Under the pieces are notes generated by a model that was not told the origin of the DNA, made no database searches, and saw only the letters and a program-made list of their open reading frames with translations. The position numbers were made by a program, and so were the translations under genes. From an uncultured Acidimicrobiaceae bacterium (GTDB taxonomy: Bacteria > Actinomycetota > Acidimicrobiia > Acidimicrobiales > RAAP-2): 12,788 bases of DNA. This document shows positions 1 to 7,422 of the stretch, in pieces (the stretch's first letter is position 1; each line of letters starts with the position of its first letter). The stretch is from NCBI GenBank assembly GCA_937894805.1, contig CALAYR010000008.1:1-12788 (forward strand), given 5' to 3'.

Positions 1-1
1 G

Positions 2-790
2 CTGATTTCGACCGATGTCTGTGTCCTCGGGGTCCACCTCGACGGCAGCCTCTTTCCGCTCGAGGACCTCGGTTTTAAGGCCGTGGCCTCGGCCGTCTCG
101 GATCTGGCCGCCATGGGTGGCCGCCCCCGTGCGGCCGTCGTCGCCGTCTCCTCACCGCCCGGTACCGACCTTGAAGAACTGCACCGCGGCATCGCCGATG
201 CCGCTTCGATGACGAACTGTCCCATCGTCGGCGGCGACCTCACTCGTTCACGCGATGTTTCCGTCGCTGTCACGGTGATTGGTGAAACGCCGGGGAAGGG
301 ATCGGTCCTGCGAACTGATGCTCGACCCGGTGACACAATTTTTGTAACTGGCCCTCTCGGTCGCTCGGCGGCCGGTCTTCGTCTACGCCGTGAAGGTGCT
401 CCGCTCGATCATCCTTTAGTCGTGGCGCACCGCCGACCTTGGCCCCGACTCGAAGAAGGGTTGGCCGCTCGTCACGCTGGGGTGAACGCCATGATGGATC
501 TCTCCGATGGGCTGGGTCTCGACTTCAACCGTCTGGCCGACGCCTCGCGCGTCGGATTCGTTCTCACTGACCTGCCGATTGCCGAAGGCTGCACGGAGTA
601 CGAGGCGATCGGGGGAGGCGAGGACTACGAGCTGGTGATGACCACGGCCGATCCCGACCGTTTGATCGATACCTACTTGCGTCGAGGGCTCCGCGCACCG
701 ATTGCCATCGGATTGGTCGTCCGGCACGTGAACGTACGAACGCTTCGAGGGGAACCGTTACCTCGTGCCGGCTGGCAACACGAGCTCTAA
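2..790 (+). CDS. thiL: Thiamine-monophosphate kinase, 3' part (5' end outside window)
   Basis: ThiL phosphorylates thiamine monophosphate with ATP to thiamine diphosphate, the active cofactor, in the cytoplasm. The visible 262 residues are open from the left edge, so the true start lies upstream; the family is usually about 310-330 residues, so perhaps 50-60 are missing. Motifs in order, counted from the first visible residue: STD at 3-5 (metal-binding Asp), SDLAAMG at 33-39, GGDLTRS at 77-83 and DLSDGLGLD at 166-174. GGGEDYEL at 204-211 is the family signature of the C-terminal AIR-synthase-like domain. The reading frame is intact to a TAA. It converges on rpmB with 9 bases between the stops, and I see no clear terminator there. 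The family assignment is secure; the missing N-terminus cannot be judged. Confidence 0.95.
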   Translation: MISTDVCVLGVHLDGSLFPLEDLGFKAVASAVSDLAAMGGRPRAAVVAVSSPPGTDLEELHRGIADAASMTNCPIVGGDLTRSRDVSVAVTVIGETPGKGSVLRTDARPGDTIFVTGPLGRSAAGLRLRREGAPLDHPLVVAHRRPWPRLEEGLAARHAGVNAMMDLSDGLGLDFNRLADASRVGFVLTDLPIAEGCTEYEAIGGGEDYELVMTTADPDRLIDTYLRRGLRAPIAIGLVVRHVNVRTLRGEPLPRAGWQHEL

Positions 791-799
791 CGATGCGGC

Positions 800-1009
800 T
801 TAGGCCGAGTAGGTGCTGCGGACTGGCTTGGTGACCTTGCCGGAGCGCAGGCAGCCAGTGCAGACATTCACGCGGGTGCGTGATCCGTTGACAACGGCAC
901 GAACGCGCTGAATGTTTGGGTTCCAACGGCGCTTGGTGCGACGGTGGGAGTGGGAAACGTTCATACCGAAGTTGGGCTTCTTGCCGCAAAGTTCGCAAAC
1001 TGAGGCCAT
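800..1009 (-). CDS. rpmB: 50S ribosomal protein L28, zinc-binding type
   Basis: This is a 69-residue protein of the large ribosomal subunit, near the usual L28 length. It begins MASVCELCGKKPNFG and carries the basic SHSHRRTKRRWNPN segment typical of L28. Two Cys pairs, C5/C8 and C50/C53, form the likely four-Cys zinc site, so this is the cysteine-containing form and not the Cys-free form that some actinobacteria induce when zinc is scarce. The ATG at 1009-1007 is chosen because it fits the family N-terminus and has AGGAG (1024-1020) about 10 bases upstream; the longer reading frame above it overlaps fakA and looks artefactual. It is transcribed divergently from the fakA-like gene and converges on thiL. 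Its promoter is probably the extended -10 at 1085-1077. Confidence 0.97.
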   Translation of the reverse strand: MASVCELCGKKPNFGMNVSHSHRRTKRRWNPNIQRVRAVVNGSRTRVNVCTGCLRSGKVTKPVRSTYSA

Positions 1010-1076
1010 GATGTTCGTTCTCCTAGAAAGTCTGAGGTCGGGGTAGGTCCAACACCCACCGCAATACCGAGATTCG

Positions 1077-1085
1077 ATTGTAGCA
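1077..1085 (-). promoter_or_regulatory. Probable rpmB promoter, extended -10
   Basis: Read on the minus strand, this stretch is TGCTACAAT: a TACAAT -10 hexamer preceded by the TGN of an extended -10. It lies about 68 bases before the rpmB start codon, giving a leader of roughly 60 bases that contains the AGGAG. No good -35 is visible, which an extended -10 can tolerate. The hexamer overlaps the candidate fakA -10 on the other strand. Confidence 0.55.
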
Positions 1086-1086
1086 T
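1081..1086 (+). promoter_or_regulatory. Candidate -10 for a leaderless fakA-like transcript
   Basis: TAGCAT fits the loose actinobacterial -10 pattern TANNNT and ends 8 bases before the ATG at 1095. Transcription would begin at or very near the start codon. This agrees with the absence of a Shine-Dalgarno sequence, since only a run of C precedes the ATG. No convincing -35 is seen. Confidence 0.4.
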
Positions 1087-1094
1087 TTCCCCCA

Positions 1095-2738
1095 ATGGCC
1101 AATCTCACGACCCTGACGGCTGCTGACCTCCACCAGGTCATCACTACCTTCGCAGACCTCCTCCGTTCGCACAAAGAGGTCATAAACCGCCTAAATGTCT
1201 ACCCCGTCCCCGACGGCGACACGGGCACGAATATGACTCTGACCATCGAGTCGGTGGTCGCCGAGCTCTCAGAACTGGCCCCCAACCCCGATATGGCCGC
1301 GGTCTGCAAAGCCGTTTCGCACGGATCGCTGATGGGCGCCCGAGGTAACTCGGGGGTCATTTTGTCTCAGCTCCTGCGAGGTCTGATGGAGAAGTTGCGC
1401 GACAGTGACGCAATCGAGCCGACCGCTTTGGCCGATGCACTGACGCACGCCGACATCTTGGCCCGCCAGGCCGTGGTTCGTCCGATTGAGGGAACGATCC
1501 TGTCCGTCGCTCGCGCCGCCGCTGTTGGGGCCTCGAGTGCGACGGGATCGATGGAGAACTTGGTGCGCTCCTCTCGAGGTGCCGCTGCGGCCGCATTGGC
1601 CTACACCCCCGAACAGCTCCCCGTCCTAAAGCAGGCCGGCGTGGTCGACTCCGGTGGCACGGGCCTGCTCTTGCTACTCGACGCCTTTACCCACGTCGTT
1701 ACCGGCGACCCGTTGCCGATTGCCCCGGAGCTCGACACCATTGAGGTGCACGCCCAAGAGCCGAGCAAGGAGCACGGCGAAGGCGGCATTGCTGACCTGC
1801 GCTACGAAGTGATGTACCTCCTCGACGCCGAGGACGCCAAGATGTCGGCCTTCAGGGAAGTGTGGGCCGGAATTGGTGACTCGATTGTCATCGTGGGTGG
1901 CGAAGGTCTCTACAACTGTCATATTCACACCGACAACATCGGCGCCGCGATCGAGGCGGCACTCGATGCCGGACGACCCCGTCAGATTCGCATCACGGAC
2001 CTACTCGATGAAGTAGTCGAGGAGAAGTGGGTGCGCGAGGGTCGAGCCGAACACGAAGATGATGTCTCCGACGAGCCGGCCCCGCCGACGGCGATTGTGG
2101 CCGTCGTGGTGGGCGAGGGCGTCGCCCGCATCTTCCGCTCCCTCGGCGTGCGGACTCTCGTCAAGGGCGGTCAGTCCATGAACCCGAGCACGGCTGAGTT
2201 GGTCGAAGCGGCCAAGTCGACGGGATCGGCCGAAGTGGTCATTCTGCCGAACAACAAGAACATCCGCCCCGTTGCCGAACAGGTGGGGGCACTGGTGGAC
2301 TTCCCGGTAACCGTCGTGCCGACCAACTCCATCGTGGAGGGTTTCGCCGCGTTGATCGCATACGACCCGAGTGCCTCGGCTGCGGAAAACGCCAAAGAGA
2401 TGTCCGACGCCGCCTCGCGCGTTATCGCCGCTGAAATTACTCAGGCCGTTCGTGACACCACAACCGACGCCGGTGAGGTTCACGTTGGCGACTGGATTGG
2501 GCTCACTGGCAAGGGTGTTGTTTCGATTGCCGAGTCGGTCTCGTCGGCCGCTAACCGCCTCTTTGAAAAGTTGATGACCCCCGAACACGAGCTCATCACC
2601 ATCATCGAGGGCGAGGGCGCCACGCAGGCCAACACCCGTCGTATCACCGAGTTCTTGCACGAGAAGTATCCGGATGTTGAAGTGGAGACCCACCCCGGTG
2701 GCCAGCCGCTCTATCCGTATCTCTTCGGCATCGAGTAG
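1095..2738 (+). CDS. DAK2-domain fatty acid kinase-like protein (FakA/YloV family)
   Basis: This 547-residue protein has the full FakA/YloV architecture. In Firmicutes FakA is the ATP-binding subunit that phosphorylates fatty acids presented by FakB, giving acyl-phosphate for phospholipid synthesis. The N-terminal DhaL (DAK2) domain covers about residues 8-200, with PVPDGDTGTNM at 37-47 (metal- and ATP-binding Asp residues), GARGNSGVIL at 81-90 and VVDSGGTGL at 183-191. A middle domain follows with YNCHIHTD at 273-280. The C-terminal DegV-like part includes LPNNKNI at 384-390 and ends in the typical GGQPLYPYLFGIE. The ATG at 1095 has no ribosome-binding site but sits just after a -10-like TAGCAT. 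Its stop overlaps the recG start by one base. Neighbourhood with rpmB and recG matches B. subtilis yloV, but no Asp23 (YloU) gene is present. Substrate and FakB partner are inferred, not seen. Confidence 0.9.
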   Translation: MANLTTLTAADLHQVITTFADLLRSHKEVINRLNVYPVPDGDTGTNMTLTIESVVAELSELAPNPDMAAVCKAVSHGSLMGARGNSGVILSQLLRGLMEKLRDSDAIEPTALADALTHADILARQAVVRPIEGTILSVARAAAVGASSATGSMENLVRSSRGAAAAALAYTPEQLPVLKQAGVVDSGGTGLLLLLDAFTHVVTGDPLPIAPELDTIEVHAQEPSKEHGEGGIADLRYEVMYLLDAEDAKMSAFREVWAGIGDSIVIVGGEGLYNCHIHTDNIGAAIEAALDAGRPRQIRITDLLDEVVEEKWVREGRAEHEDDVSDEPAPPTAIVAVVVGEGVARIFRSLGVRTLVKGGQSMNPSTAELVEAAKSTGSAEVVILPNNKNIRPVAEQVGALVDFPVTVVPTNSIVEGFAALIAYDPSASAAENAKEMSDAASRVIAAEITQAVRDTTTDAGEVHVGDWIGLTGKGVVSIAESVSSAANRLFEKLMTPEHELITIIEGEGATQANTRRITEFLHEKYPDVEVETHPGGQPLYPYLFGIE

Positions 2739-4951
2739 TGACGACCACGGGTCCCCGTCCTCTACGGCGACTCGCGGACATTGCGGTCAGCGAACTTCGT
2801 CACGTCAGCGAGAAGCGCGCCACGGCCCTCGCGCAGATGGGCATTGAAACGGTCTTTGATCTCATCACGACCTACCCCCGCCGGTATGTCGATCGCACCC
2901 GCCAGGTCGACCTCAGCGATTTGAATGTGGGCGAAGAAATTGCCATCTTCGCCGAAGTGTCCAAGATCACCTCGCGCCGCGCTCAAAGTGGCAAGGCCAT
3001 GGTCGAGGCCACCGTTAGTGACGGCACTGACACCATCAAAATTGTCTTTTTCAATCAGGTCTGGCGCGAGCGCCAACTGTCATCCGGGACCCAAGCGATG
3101 TTCTTCGGCAAGGTCACCGAATATCGCGGCGCGCGCCAGATGACTAATCCCGTCGTCGATGTCATCGTCGGTGCTTCTGGCGTAGAGCGCGACCCCAGTC
3201 GAGTCGGTCGCGTTGTGCCGATCTACCCCGCCTCGGGCAAGGCCGGGTTTACGAGTTGGGAAATTGGCGGCTTCGTCGAAGAGTCCCTGCGTCGAGCGGG
3301 AGAGCTCTCTGATCCTCTCGATGAACTCCTGCGCCAACGTAACGATTTGGTCACGCGCTCCGTGGCCTTCACCGGCATTCACGCCCCGAGCGATCTCGCC
3401 GACGTCCCACCGGCCCGCCGACGCCTGGTCTTTGATGAGTTCCTACGACTCCAGCTGCTTCTCGCCTTGCGCCGTTCACGAATTGAACGCGAGGCCCTCG
3501 GGATTCAGCACGCGATTTCGCCGGCCGATCTCGATATTCCGCCCGGAGGCTTGAGTGATGATTCGCACCCCCTGGTGCACCGGTTCTTAGCGGGACACCG
3601 CTTTGAGTTAACTGGCGCCCAACGAAGAGCGCTAACCGCAATCTTCACCGATCTGGCCTCACCGCGTCCGATGCATCGCCTTCTCCAGGGTGACGTTGGT
3701 TCCGGCAAGACGGTGGTGGCCCTCACTGCGATGTTGGCCGTTGTTGACGGGGGACACCAAGCCGCCCTGATGGCGCCGACTGAGGTCCTCGCCGAGCAGC
3801 ACGTCGCATCGTTGCGGGCCGACCTCGAAGGCCTCACCATTGCCGACCCCCGTGTCCTCGGTGGTGTTCGGCCCGTCAACGTCCAGCTACTGGCCGGCAA
3901 GCTCAAGGCGCCGGAACGGCGAAGGGCCATTGAGTCCATCAGTCGAGGTGACGTCGACATTGTCGTTGGCACTCACGCCCTCATCACCGACGACGTGAAG
4001 TTCCGTTCGCTCGGGCTGGTTGTCATTGACGAGCAACACCGCTTCGGTGTCGAGCAACGCTCGGCGCTGCGAGACAAGGGGCGAGAGTCCTCGGGCGCCC
4101 TGCGGGACCCCGACCTCCTCGTGATGACGGCTACCCCCATCCCACGTACCGCGGCGCTGGTCCTCTTTGGTGACCTCGACTCCACCATCTTGGATGAACT
4201 CCCAAGTGGCCGGCGACCGATCACGACGGCGTGGGCCAAGAGTGCCGATGACGAAGCGGTGGCGTGGGCGAAAGTGCGTAGCGAAGTCGCCGCCGGACAT
4301 CGAGCCTTCGTTGTCTGCCCCCTCGTCGAGGGTTCCGAAAAGATTGAGGCGGCCAGTGCGGTGGCGGAGCGCGATCGACTGGCCAGTCATGAGCTTAGCG
4401 GTCTCAACGTGGGTCTCCTCCACGGGCAGATGAAGGACGTCGAGAAAGAAATGACGATGGAGCGTTTCCGTCGAGGTGATCTCGACGTGTTGGTCGCCAC
4501 CACTGTGATTGAAGTGGGCGTTGATATTCCCGAAGCGACCGTCATGATTATTGAAGACGCCTGGCGATTCGGTATTGCCCAACTCCATCAGTTACGTGGT
4601 CGCGTCGGACGAAGTTCGCTTGAGAGCTTCTGCTACCTCTTTGGAGAGCCGAGTACTCCCGATGGGACGACGCGTCTCGAAGCCTTGGTGGCTTCGCACG
4701 ACGGTTTCTATCTCGCCGAAGTCGACCTTGAACTACGAGGCGAAGGCACACTGTTGGGAGCCCGCCAGCGGGGACGCAGCGACTTGAAGCTCGCGTCACT
4801 GGCTCGCGACGGTGAACTACTCACACTGGCTCGCGACGTGGCCAATCAATTGGTTGAGTCGAGCGTGAACTTGGCCGACTTCCCAGAACTGGTCGAAGAG
4901 CTCCGACTCTTCATTGACGAAGAAGAAGCGGCCTTCCTCTTTAAGTCCTAG
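2738..4951 (+). CDS. recG: ATP-dependent DNA helicase RecG
   Basis: RecG is a double-strand DNA translocase that reverses stalled replication forks and processes branched recombination intermediates. At 737 residues it has normal length. The N-terminal part includes the wedge (OB-fold) region at about 55-145. The helicase core follows: FELTGAQRRA at 289-298, Walker A GDVGSGKT at 318-325, DEQH at 431-434, TATPIPRT at 464-471, LLHGQMK at 560-566, and QLHQLRGRVGR at 615-625 (motif VI with arginine finger). The C-terminal domain typical of RecG follows that. The start is GTG at 2738, sharing one base with the preceding TAG stop; there is no Shine-Dalgarno, so translation is probably coupled to the fakA-like gene. 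All catalytic motifs are intact. Confidence 0.98.
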   Translation: MTTTGPRPLRRLADIAVSELRHVSEKRATALAQMGIETVFDLITTYPRRYVDRTRQVDLSDLNVGEEIAIFAEVSKITSRRAQSGKAMVEATVSDGTDTIKIVFFNQVWRERQLSSGTQAMFFGKVTEYRGARQMTNPVVDVIVGASGVERDPSRVGRVVPIYPASGKAGFTSWEIGGFVEESLRRAGELSDPLDELLRQRNDLVTRSVAFTGIHAPSDLADVPPARRRLVFDEFLRLQLLLALRRSRIEREALGIQHAISPADLDIPPGGLSDDSHPLVHRFLAGHRFELTGAQRRALTAIFTDLASPRPMHRLLQGDVGSGKTVVALTAMLAVVDGGHQAALMAPTEVLAEQHVASLRADLEGLTIADPRVLGGVRPVNVQLLAGKLKAPERRRAIESISRGDVDIVVGTHALITDDVKFRSLGLVVIDEQHRFGVEQRSALRDKGRESSGALRDPDLLVMTATPIPRTAALVLFGDLDSTILDELPSGRRPITTAWAKSADDEAVAWAKVRSEVAAGHRAFVVCPLVEGSEKIEAASAVAERDRLASHELSGLNVGLLHGQMKDVEKEMTMERFRRGDLDVLVATTVIEVGVDIPEATVMIIEDAWRFGIAQLHQLRGRVGRSSLESFCYLFGEPSTPDGTTRLEALVASHDGFYLAEVDLELRGEGTLLGARQRGRSDLKLASLARDGELLTLARDVANQLVESSVNLADFPELVEELRLFIDEEEAAFLFKS

Positions 4952-4957
4952 AGCGCT

Positions 4958-5161
4958 ATGTCGCCTTGGCGGCGCAACGTCCGCTCGACTAGTGCAACAG
5001 ACTCACCCGGTTCGGTATTGCCTCAAACCGACTCAAGTTCGAAGCCGCTCGTCGAACTCGGCCTGTTCTTGGCCGCTCTCGGATCAGTGGGCTACTTCGC
5101 CGGCGCCGTACTGCTCGGGAAATGCGATATTGACGGTGATCGAACTTCTACGATTGAGTGA
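4958..5161 (+). CDS. Small putative single-pass membrane protein (unrecognised)
   Basis: This is a 67-residue open frame, 6 bases after the recG stop, whose TGA overlaps the ATG of the tandem TetR gene by one base. I do not recognise a family. The first 30 residues are polar, rich in Ser, Thr and Arg. Residues about 31-54 form a hydrophobic stretch (core ELGLFLAALGSVGYFAGAVL) long enough for one membrane span, followed by a short charged tail with one Cys (GKCDIDGD). Third codon positions in the second half are mostly G or C, as in neighbouring genes. No clear Shine-Dalgarno precedes the ATG, so it would rely on coupling to recG. The longer overlapping frame starting at 4914 lacks such features. 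The protein is plausible but unproven. If real, it is co-transcribed with the regulator and might report on the membrane to it (inference). Confidence 0.45.
   Translation: MSPWRRNVRSTSATDSPGSVLPQTDSSSKPLVELGLFLAALGSVGYFAGAVLLGKCDIDGDRTSTIE
5149..5154 (+). promoter_or_regulatory. Candidate -10 for a leaderless tetR transcript
   Basis: TACGAT ends 6 bases before the ATG at 5161, within the end of the small ORF. A TTGACG lies at 5130-5135, but the 13-base spacer is shorter than usual. If it is used, the regulator would have its own leaderless transcript in addition to read-through from recG. The support is pattern only. Confidence 0.3.
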
Positions 5162-6363
5162 TGCCCGAAGAAGCGGCTCGAGCGCGCGTCGCTAATCAAC
5201 GAGCGGTCACTGACGCCAAGATTGAAGAGGCCGCGCTCCGTCTGCTGGCGACTGTCGGCACGGACGGTTTGACGTTGCCGGCGATTGCCAAAGAATCAGG
5301 TATGACGACTGGACCGGTCTATGCCCGCTACGGGGGCGTCGACGACGTTCTCGTCGTGCTCTGGGATCTCTACCTGCACGAGGAGCTCGTTCGGATCCTC
5401 ACTCTTCAAATCACCTGGGTGAACTCCGACCAAACACTGCCCGACTCACTGCGGCAGTTGCTGGAGGCACCAGGAACCAAAGCCAATGCCGTCGTGGAAC
5501 TAATGGCCACGATGCGTCGCTACCCATTCGCCTACTCCACAATTCAGCCCCAGATTGACCAGATTTTTACAAGCATCGCACTAACGCACGCTGACATTCC
5601 ACGGGCGGTGGTGCATATGCAGCTCGGGTTCGTCCTCGGGGCAATTTTTGCAAAACCAATCTTTGCCTCAAGCTTCGCCACGAGCCTCGCCGAGTCGGCT
5701 CACCACCTTCAGCTTTTGTCTCGGCGGCGCGAGGGTTGGGATGCAACTTCAGAAATCAATGACGTCACCCCTGTTGCGATTCCAGCGAGGGCAGACGTTG
5801 GACCAGTACGTCAAGCATTTCTCAATGGAGCGCTCGAAATCATCGCCATCACGGGAGTGGAGGGTGCATCCGCTCAGCGGATTGCCCGTGCCGCCGGTTA
5901 CGGATTCAGTACGGCGTATAGCTACTTCAAAAGCAAGGAGGAACTGGCGGAAGAGGCCATCCAGATGGTGATGACCCAGCTTTTGACTCTCGATCGTGAC
6001 AGCGACTCCATCCAAGATCATGATGAATACATCCGCCGCATTACTGCGTTTGTACGCGGAGGGCTCAGCGAAGAAGGACGCCTTGTCCGACAACTTCGAG
6101 TGGAGTGCGTGGTAGCGGCGCGTCATTCAGTACGCATTCGCCAATTCGCCCAAAGTCGCTTCAACGAAGTCTTGGTGCATGCGTTGCATCGGAACTCCGG
6201 ACGTCGTGACGGTGAGTTCTCCATGGTGGCGACGTGGGCCGTTGTCGCCACCCATAACTTCGCCTTTCCACTCGTTGCGGGCTGCACGCGATATCTCGAC
6301 GGCATTGACTGGACCCCGATGGCGGAACAGCTCTATCTCGTGCGCAACAACTTCAAGGCGTAA
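5161..6363 (+). CDS. Tandem TetR-family transcriptional regulator (two TetR units in one chain)
   Basis: This 400-residue protein is about twice the normal TetR length. It contains two helix-turn-helix domains of TetR type, each followed by an all-helical ligand-domain-like stretch. The first HTH is at about 20-60: TDAKIEEAALRLL, then LTLPAIAKESGMTTGPVYARY. The second is at about 217-261: RQAFLNGALEII, then ASAQRIARAAGYGFSTAYSYF and KSKEEL. The second matches the TetR consensus better than the first, where the usual SKEEL becomes GVDDVL. TetR proteins normally dimerise to bind a palindrome; a fused pair could be an intramolecular pseudo-dimer with two different half-site readers (inference). 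I chose the ATG at 5161 over the GTG at 5158 because it overlaps the upstream stop and follows a -10-like hexamer. Parts of the first half are richer in A/T than the neighbours, for example near 5640-5670. Ligand and targets cannot be read from the sequence. Confidence 0.88.
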   Translation: MPEEAARARVANQRAVTDAKIEEAALRLLATVGTDGLTLPAIAKESGMTTGPVYARYGGVDDVLVVLWDLYLHEELVRILTLQITWVNSDQTLPDSLRQLLEAPGTKANAVVELMATMRRYPFAYSTIQPQIDQIFTSIALTHADIPRAVVHMQLGFVLGAIFAKPIFASSFATSLAESAHHLQLLSRRREGWDATSEINDVTPVAIPARADVGPVRQAFLNGALEIIAITGVEGASAQRIARAAGYGFSTAYSYFKSKEELAEEAIQMVMTQLLTLDRDSDSIQDHDEYIRRITAFVRGGLSEEGRLVRQLRVECVVAARHSVRIRQFAQSRFNEVLVHALHRNSGRRDGEFSMVATWAVVATHNFAFPLVAGCTRYLDGIDWTPMAEQLYLVRNNFKA

Positions 6364-6397
6364 CGGGGAAACAGTCCGCGTCGTCGTTGACGTGACC

Positions 6398-6403
6398 TAG
6401 CCT
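6398..6403 (+). promoter_or_regulatory. Candidate -10 for a leaderless rsmD transcript
   Basis: TAGCCT ends 6 bases before the GTG start of rsmD at 6410, in the 46-base gap after the TetR gene. No Shine-Dalgarno precedes the GTG. A TTGACG at 6387-6392 is too close to act as its -35. This would be the head promoter of the rsmD-coaD-sepIVA-like block. Confidence 0.4.
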
Positions 6404-6409
6404 GATGGC

Positions 6410-6937
6410 GTGCGAGTTATCGGAGGATCGGCCCGCGGCCGACAACTAAAAGCCAAATTGCCCCCTACGGTGCGTCCGACGACCGATATGGCCCGTGAGG
6501 CCATTTTCTCCATGGTCGAGTCGCGAGGTGGCGTTGAAGGGCTCGTGGTGGCCGACCTCTACTGCGGCTCTGGTGCGATGGGTATCGAGGCGATGAGTCG
6601 TGGAGCCGTCGCGTGCTACTTCGTGGACTCCGACGGCGCCTGCCTAGCGGCGGCCAAGACCAACTGGGAGGCGCTCAACTTGCCCGGCACGGTGCACTTC
6701 GTCAAGGCTAACTTGCCGAGGTGGGCGATGCCGGCCGAAGTGGGTGTTGTCTTTGCCGACCCGCCCTACGGCCCCCTCGACGTTGACGCCCTGCTGGGCG
6801 GCTCCAATGCCGAAATGGCCATTATCGAAAATGACCGCTTTGCTCCAGCCCCCGCCGGCTGGACAGTCCAAAAAGAGAAGCGATACGGCACTACGCTCGT
6901 CACAGTGTTAGTGGCAGATGGAGAGGATGCATCGTGA
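6410..6937 (+). CDS. rsmD: 16S rRNA (guanine966-N2)-methyltransferase RsmD
   Basis: RsmD transfers a methyl group from S-adenosylmethionine to N2 of G966 of 16S rRNA in the small subunit. The 175 residues are a normal length. The N-terminus MRVIGGSARGR and the segment RPTTDMAREAIFSM are family signatures. The SAM-binding motif I is DLYCGSGAMGIEAMSRGA at about 48-65, and the catalytic DPPYG, of the (N/D)PPY type used by amino-methyltransferases, is at about 116-120. The GTG at 6410 is chosen because MRVIGG matches the family start; the ATG five bases earlier is out of frame. Its TGA overlaps the coaD start by 4 bases. The rsmD-coaD pair is very widespread. Confidence 0.95.
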   Translation: MRVIGGSARGRQLKAKLPPTVRPTTDMAREAIFSMVESRGGVEGLVVADLYCGSGAMGIEAMSRGAVACYFVDSDGACLAAAKTNWEALNLPGTVHFVKANLPRWAMPAEVGVVFADPPYGPLDVDALLGGSNAEMAIIENDRFAPAPAGWTVQKEKRYGTTLVTVLVADGEDAS

Positions 6938-7422
6938 CGGTTGGTTTGATACCCGGGTCCTTTGACCCTTTCCACAACGGTCACCTCGAGGTCGTCGAGC
7001 GGGCCTCGCGCATCTTTGATGAAATCGTCGTTGCGGCCATTCGCAATCCCCAAAAGTCCCAGGGATTCTTCGACCTCGAAGAGCGCCGGGAAATGATCTC
7101 GGAGTCCTGCGCGCACATCAAGAACGTCCGCATTGTCTCGATTGCCACCCTCCTCGTTAACGTGGCCCGCGACGTCAACGCCACGGCCATTGTTAAGGGG
7201 CTGCGAGCCGTCTCGGACTTTGAGAGCGAGCTCCAGATGGCCCAAATGAATCGCTCACTCTCGGGGGTCGAAACTCTCTTTATTCCCACGAGCTCGAGTC
7301 ACTCCTTCATCGCATCCAAGCTGCTGCGGGAGGTCGCTCGTTTCGGCGGCGACGTGAGCCCGTTTGTTCCCGGACCTGTCGTGGAACGCTTTAAGGTTCG
7401 ATTTGGGGAGGAAACCCTATGA
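6934..7422 (+). CDS. coaD: Phosphopantetheine adenylyltransferase
   Basis: CoaD converts 4'-phosphopantetheine and ATP to dephospho-CoA and pyrophosphate, the penultimate step of CoA synthesis. The 162 residues match the family length. The N-terminal nucleotidyltransferase signature is PGSFDPFHNGH at 7-17, with the HxGH-type catalytic histidines. Later come VKGLRAVSDFESELQMA, with the conserved RxxxDFE-type segment, and near the C-terminus SSSHSFIASKLLREVA with GGDVSPFVP. The start is GTG at 6934 with GGAGAGG at 6920-6926, 7 bases upstream. It overlaps rsmD by 4 bases and the next gene by 4 bases (ATGA), so the three are translationally coupled. CoA made here supplies the 4'-phosphopantetheine arm of the acyl carrier protein encoded downstream. 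Confidence 0.97.
   Translation: MTVGLIPGSFDPFHNGHLEVVERASRIFDEIVVAAIRNPQKSQGFFDLEERREMISESCAHIKNVRIVSIATLLVNVARDVNATAIVKGLRAVSDFESELQMAQMNRSLSGVETLFIPTSSSHSFIASKLLREVARFGGDVSPFVPGPVVERFKVRFGEETL

Noticed and set aside
790..800. Bidirectional terminator between thiL and rpmB
   Set aside because: The 9-base gap and flanks show no convincing stem with a U run on either strand.
3887..4588. Long minus-strand open frame of 233 codons inside recG
   Set aside because: It lies fully opposite intact helicase motifs of recG, has no family features, and arises from G+C-rich codon bias.
5158..5160. GTG as the start of the tandem TetR gene
   Set aside because: The adjacent in-frame ATG at 5161 is the better codon, overlaps the upstream TGA and follows a -10-like hexamer; the difference is one residue.
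4914..5195. Alternative 93-codon frame across the recG end and the small ORF
   Set aside because: It overlaps both recG and tetR extensively, has no start site and no recognisable protein features.
5158..6363. The TetR gene as two separate genes or an assembly join
   Set aside because: The frame is continuous with no stop or start signal between the halves, and the linker at about 190-215 looks like an ordinary polar linker.
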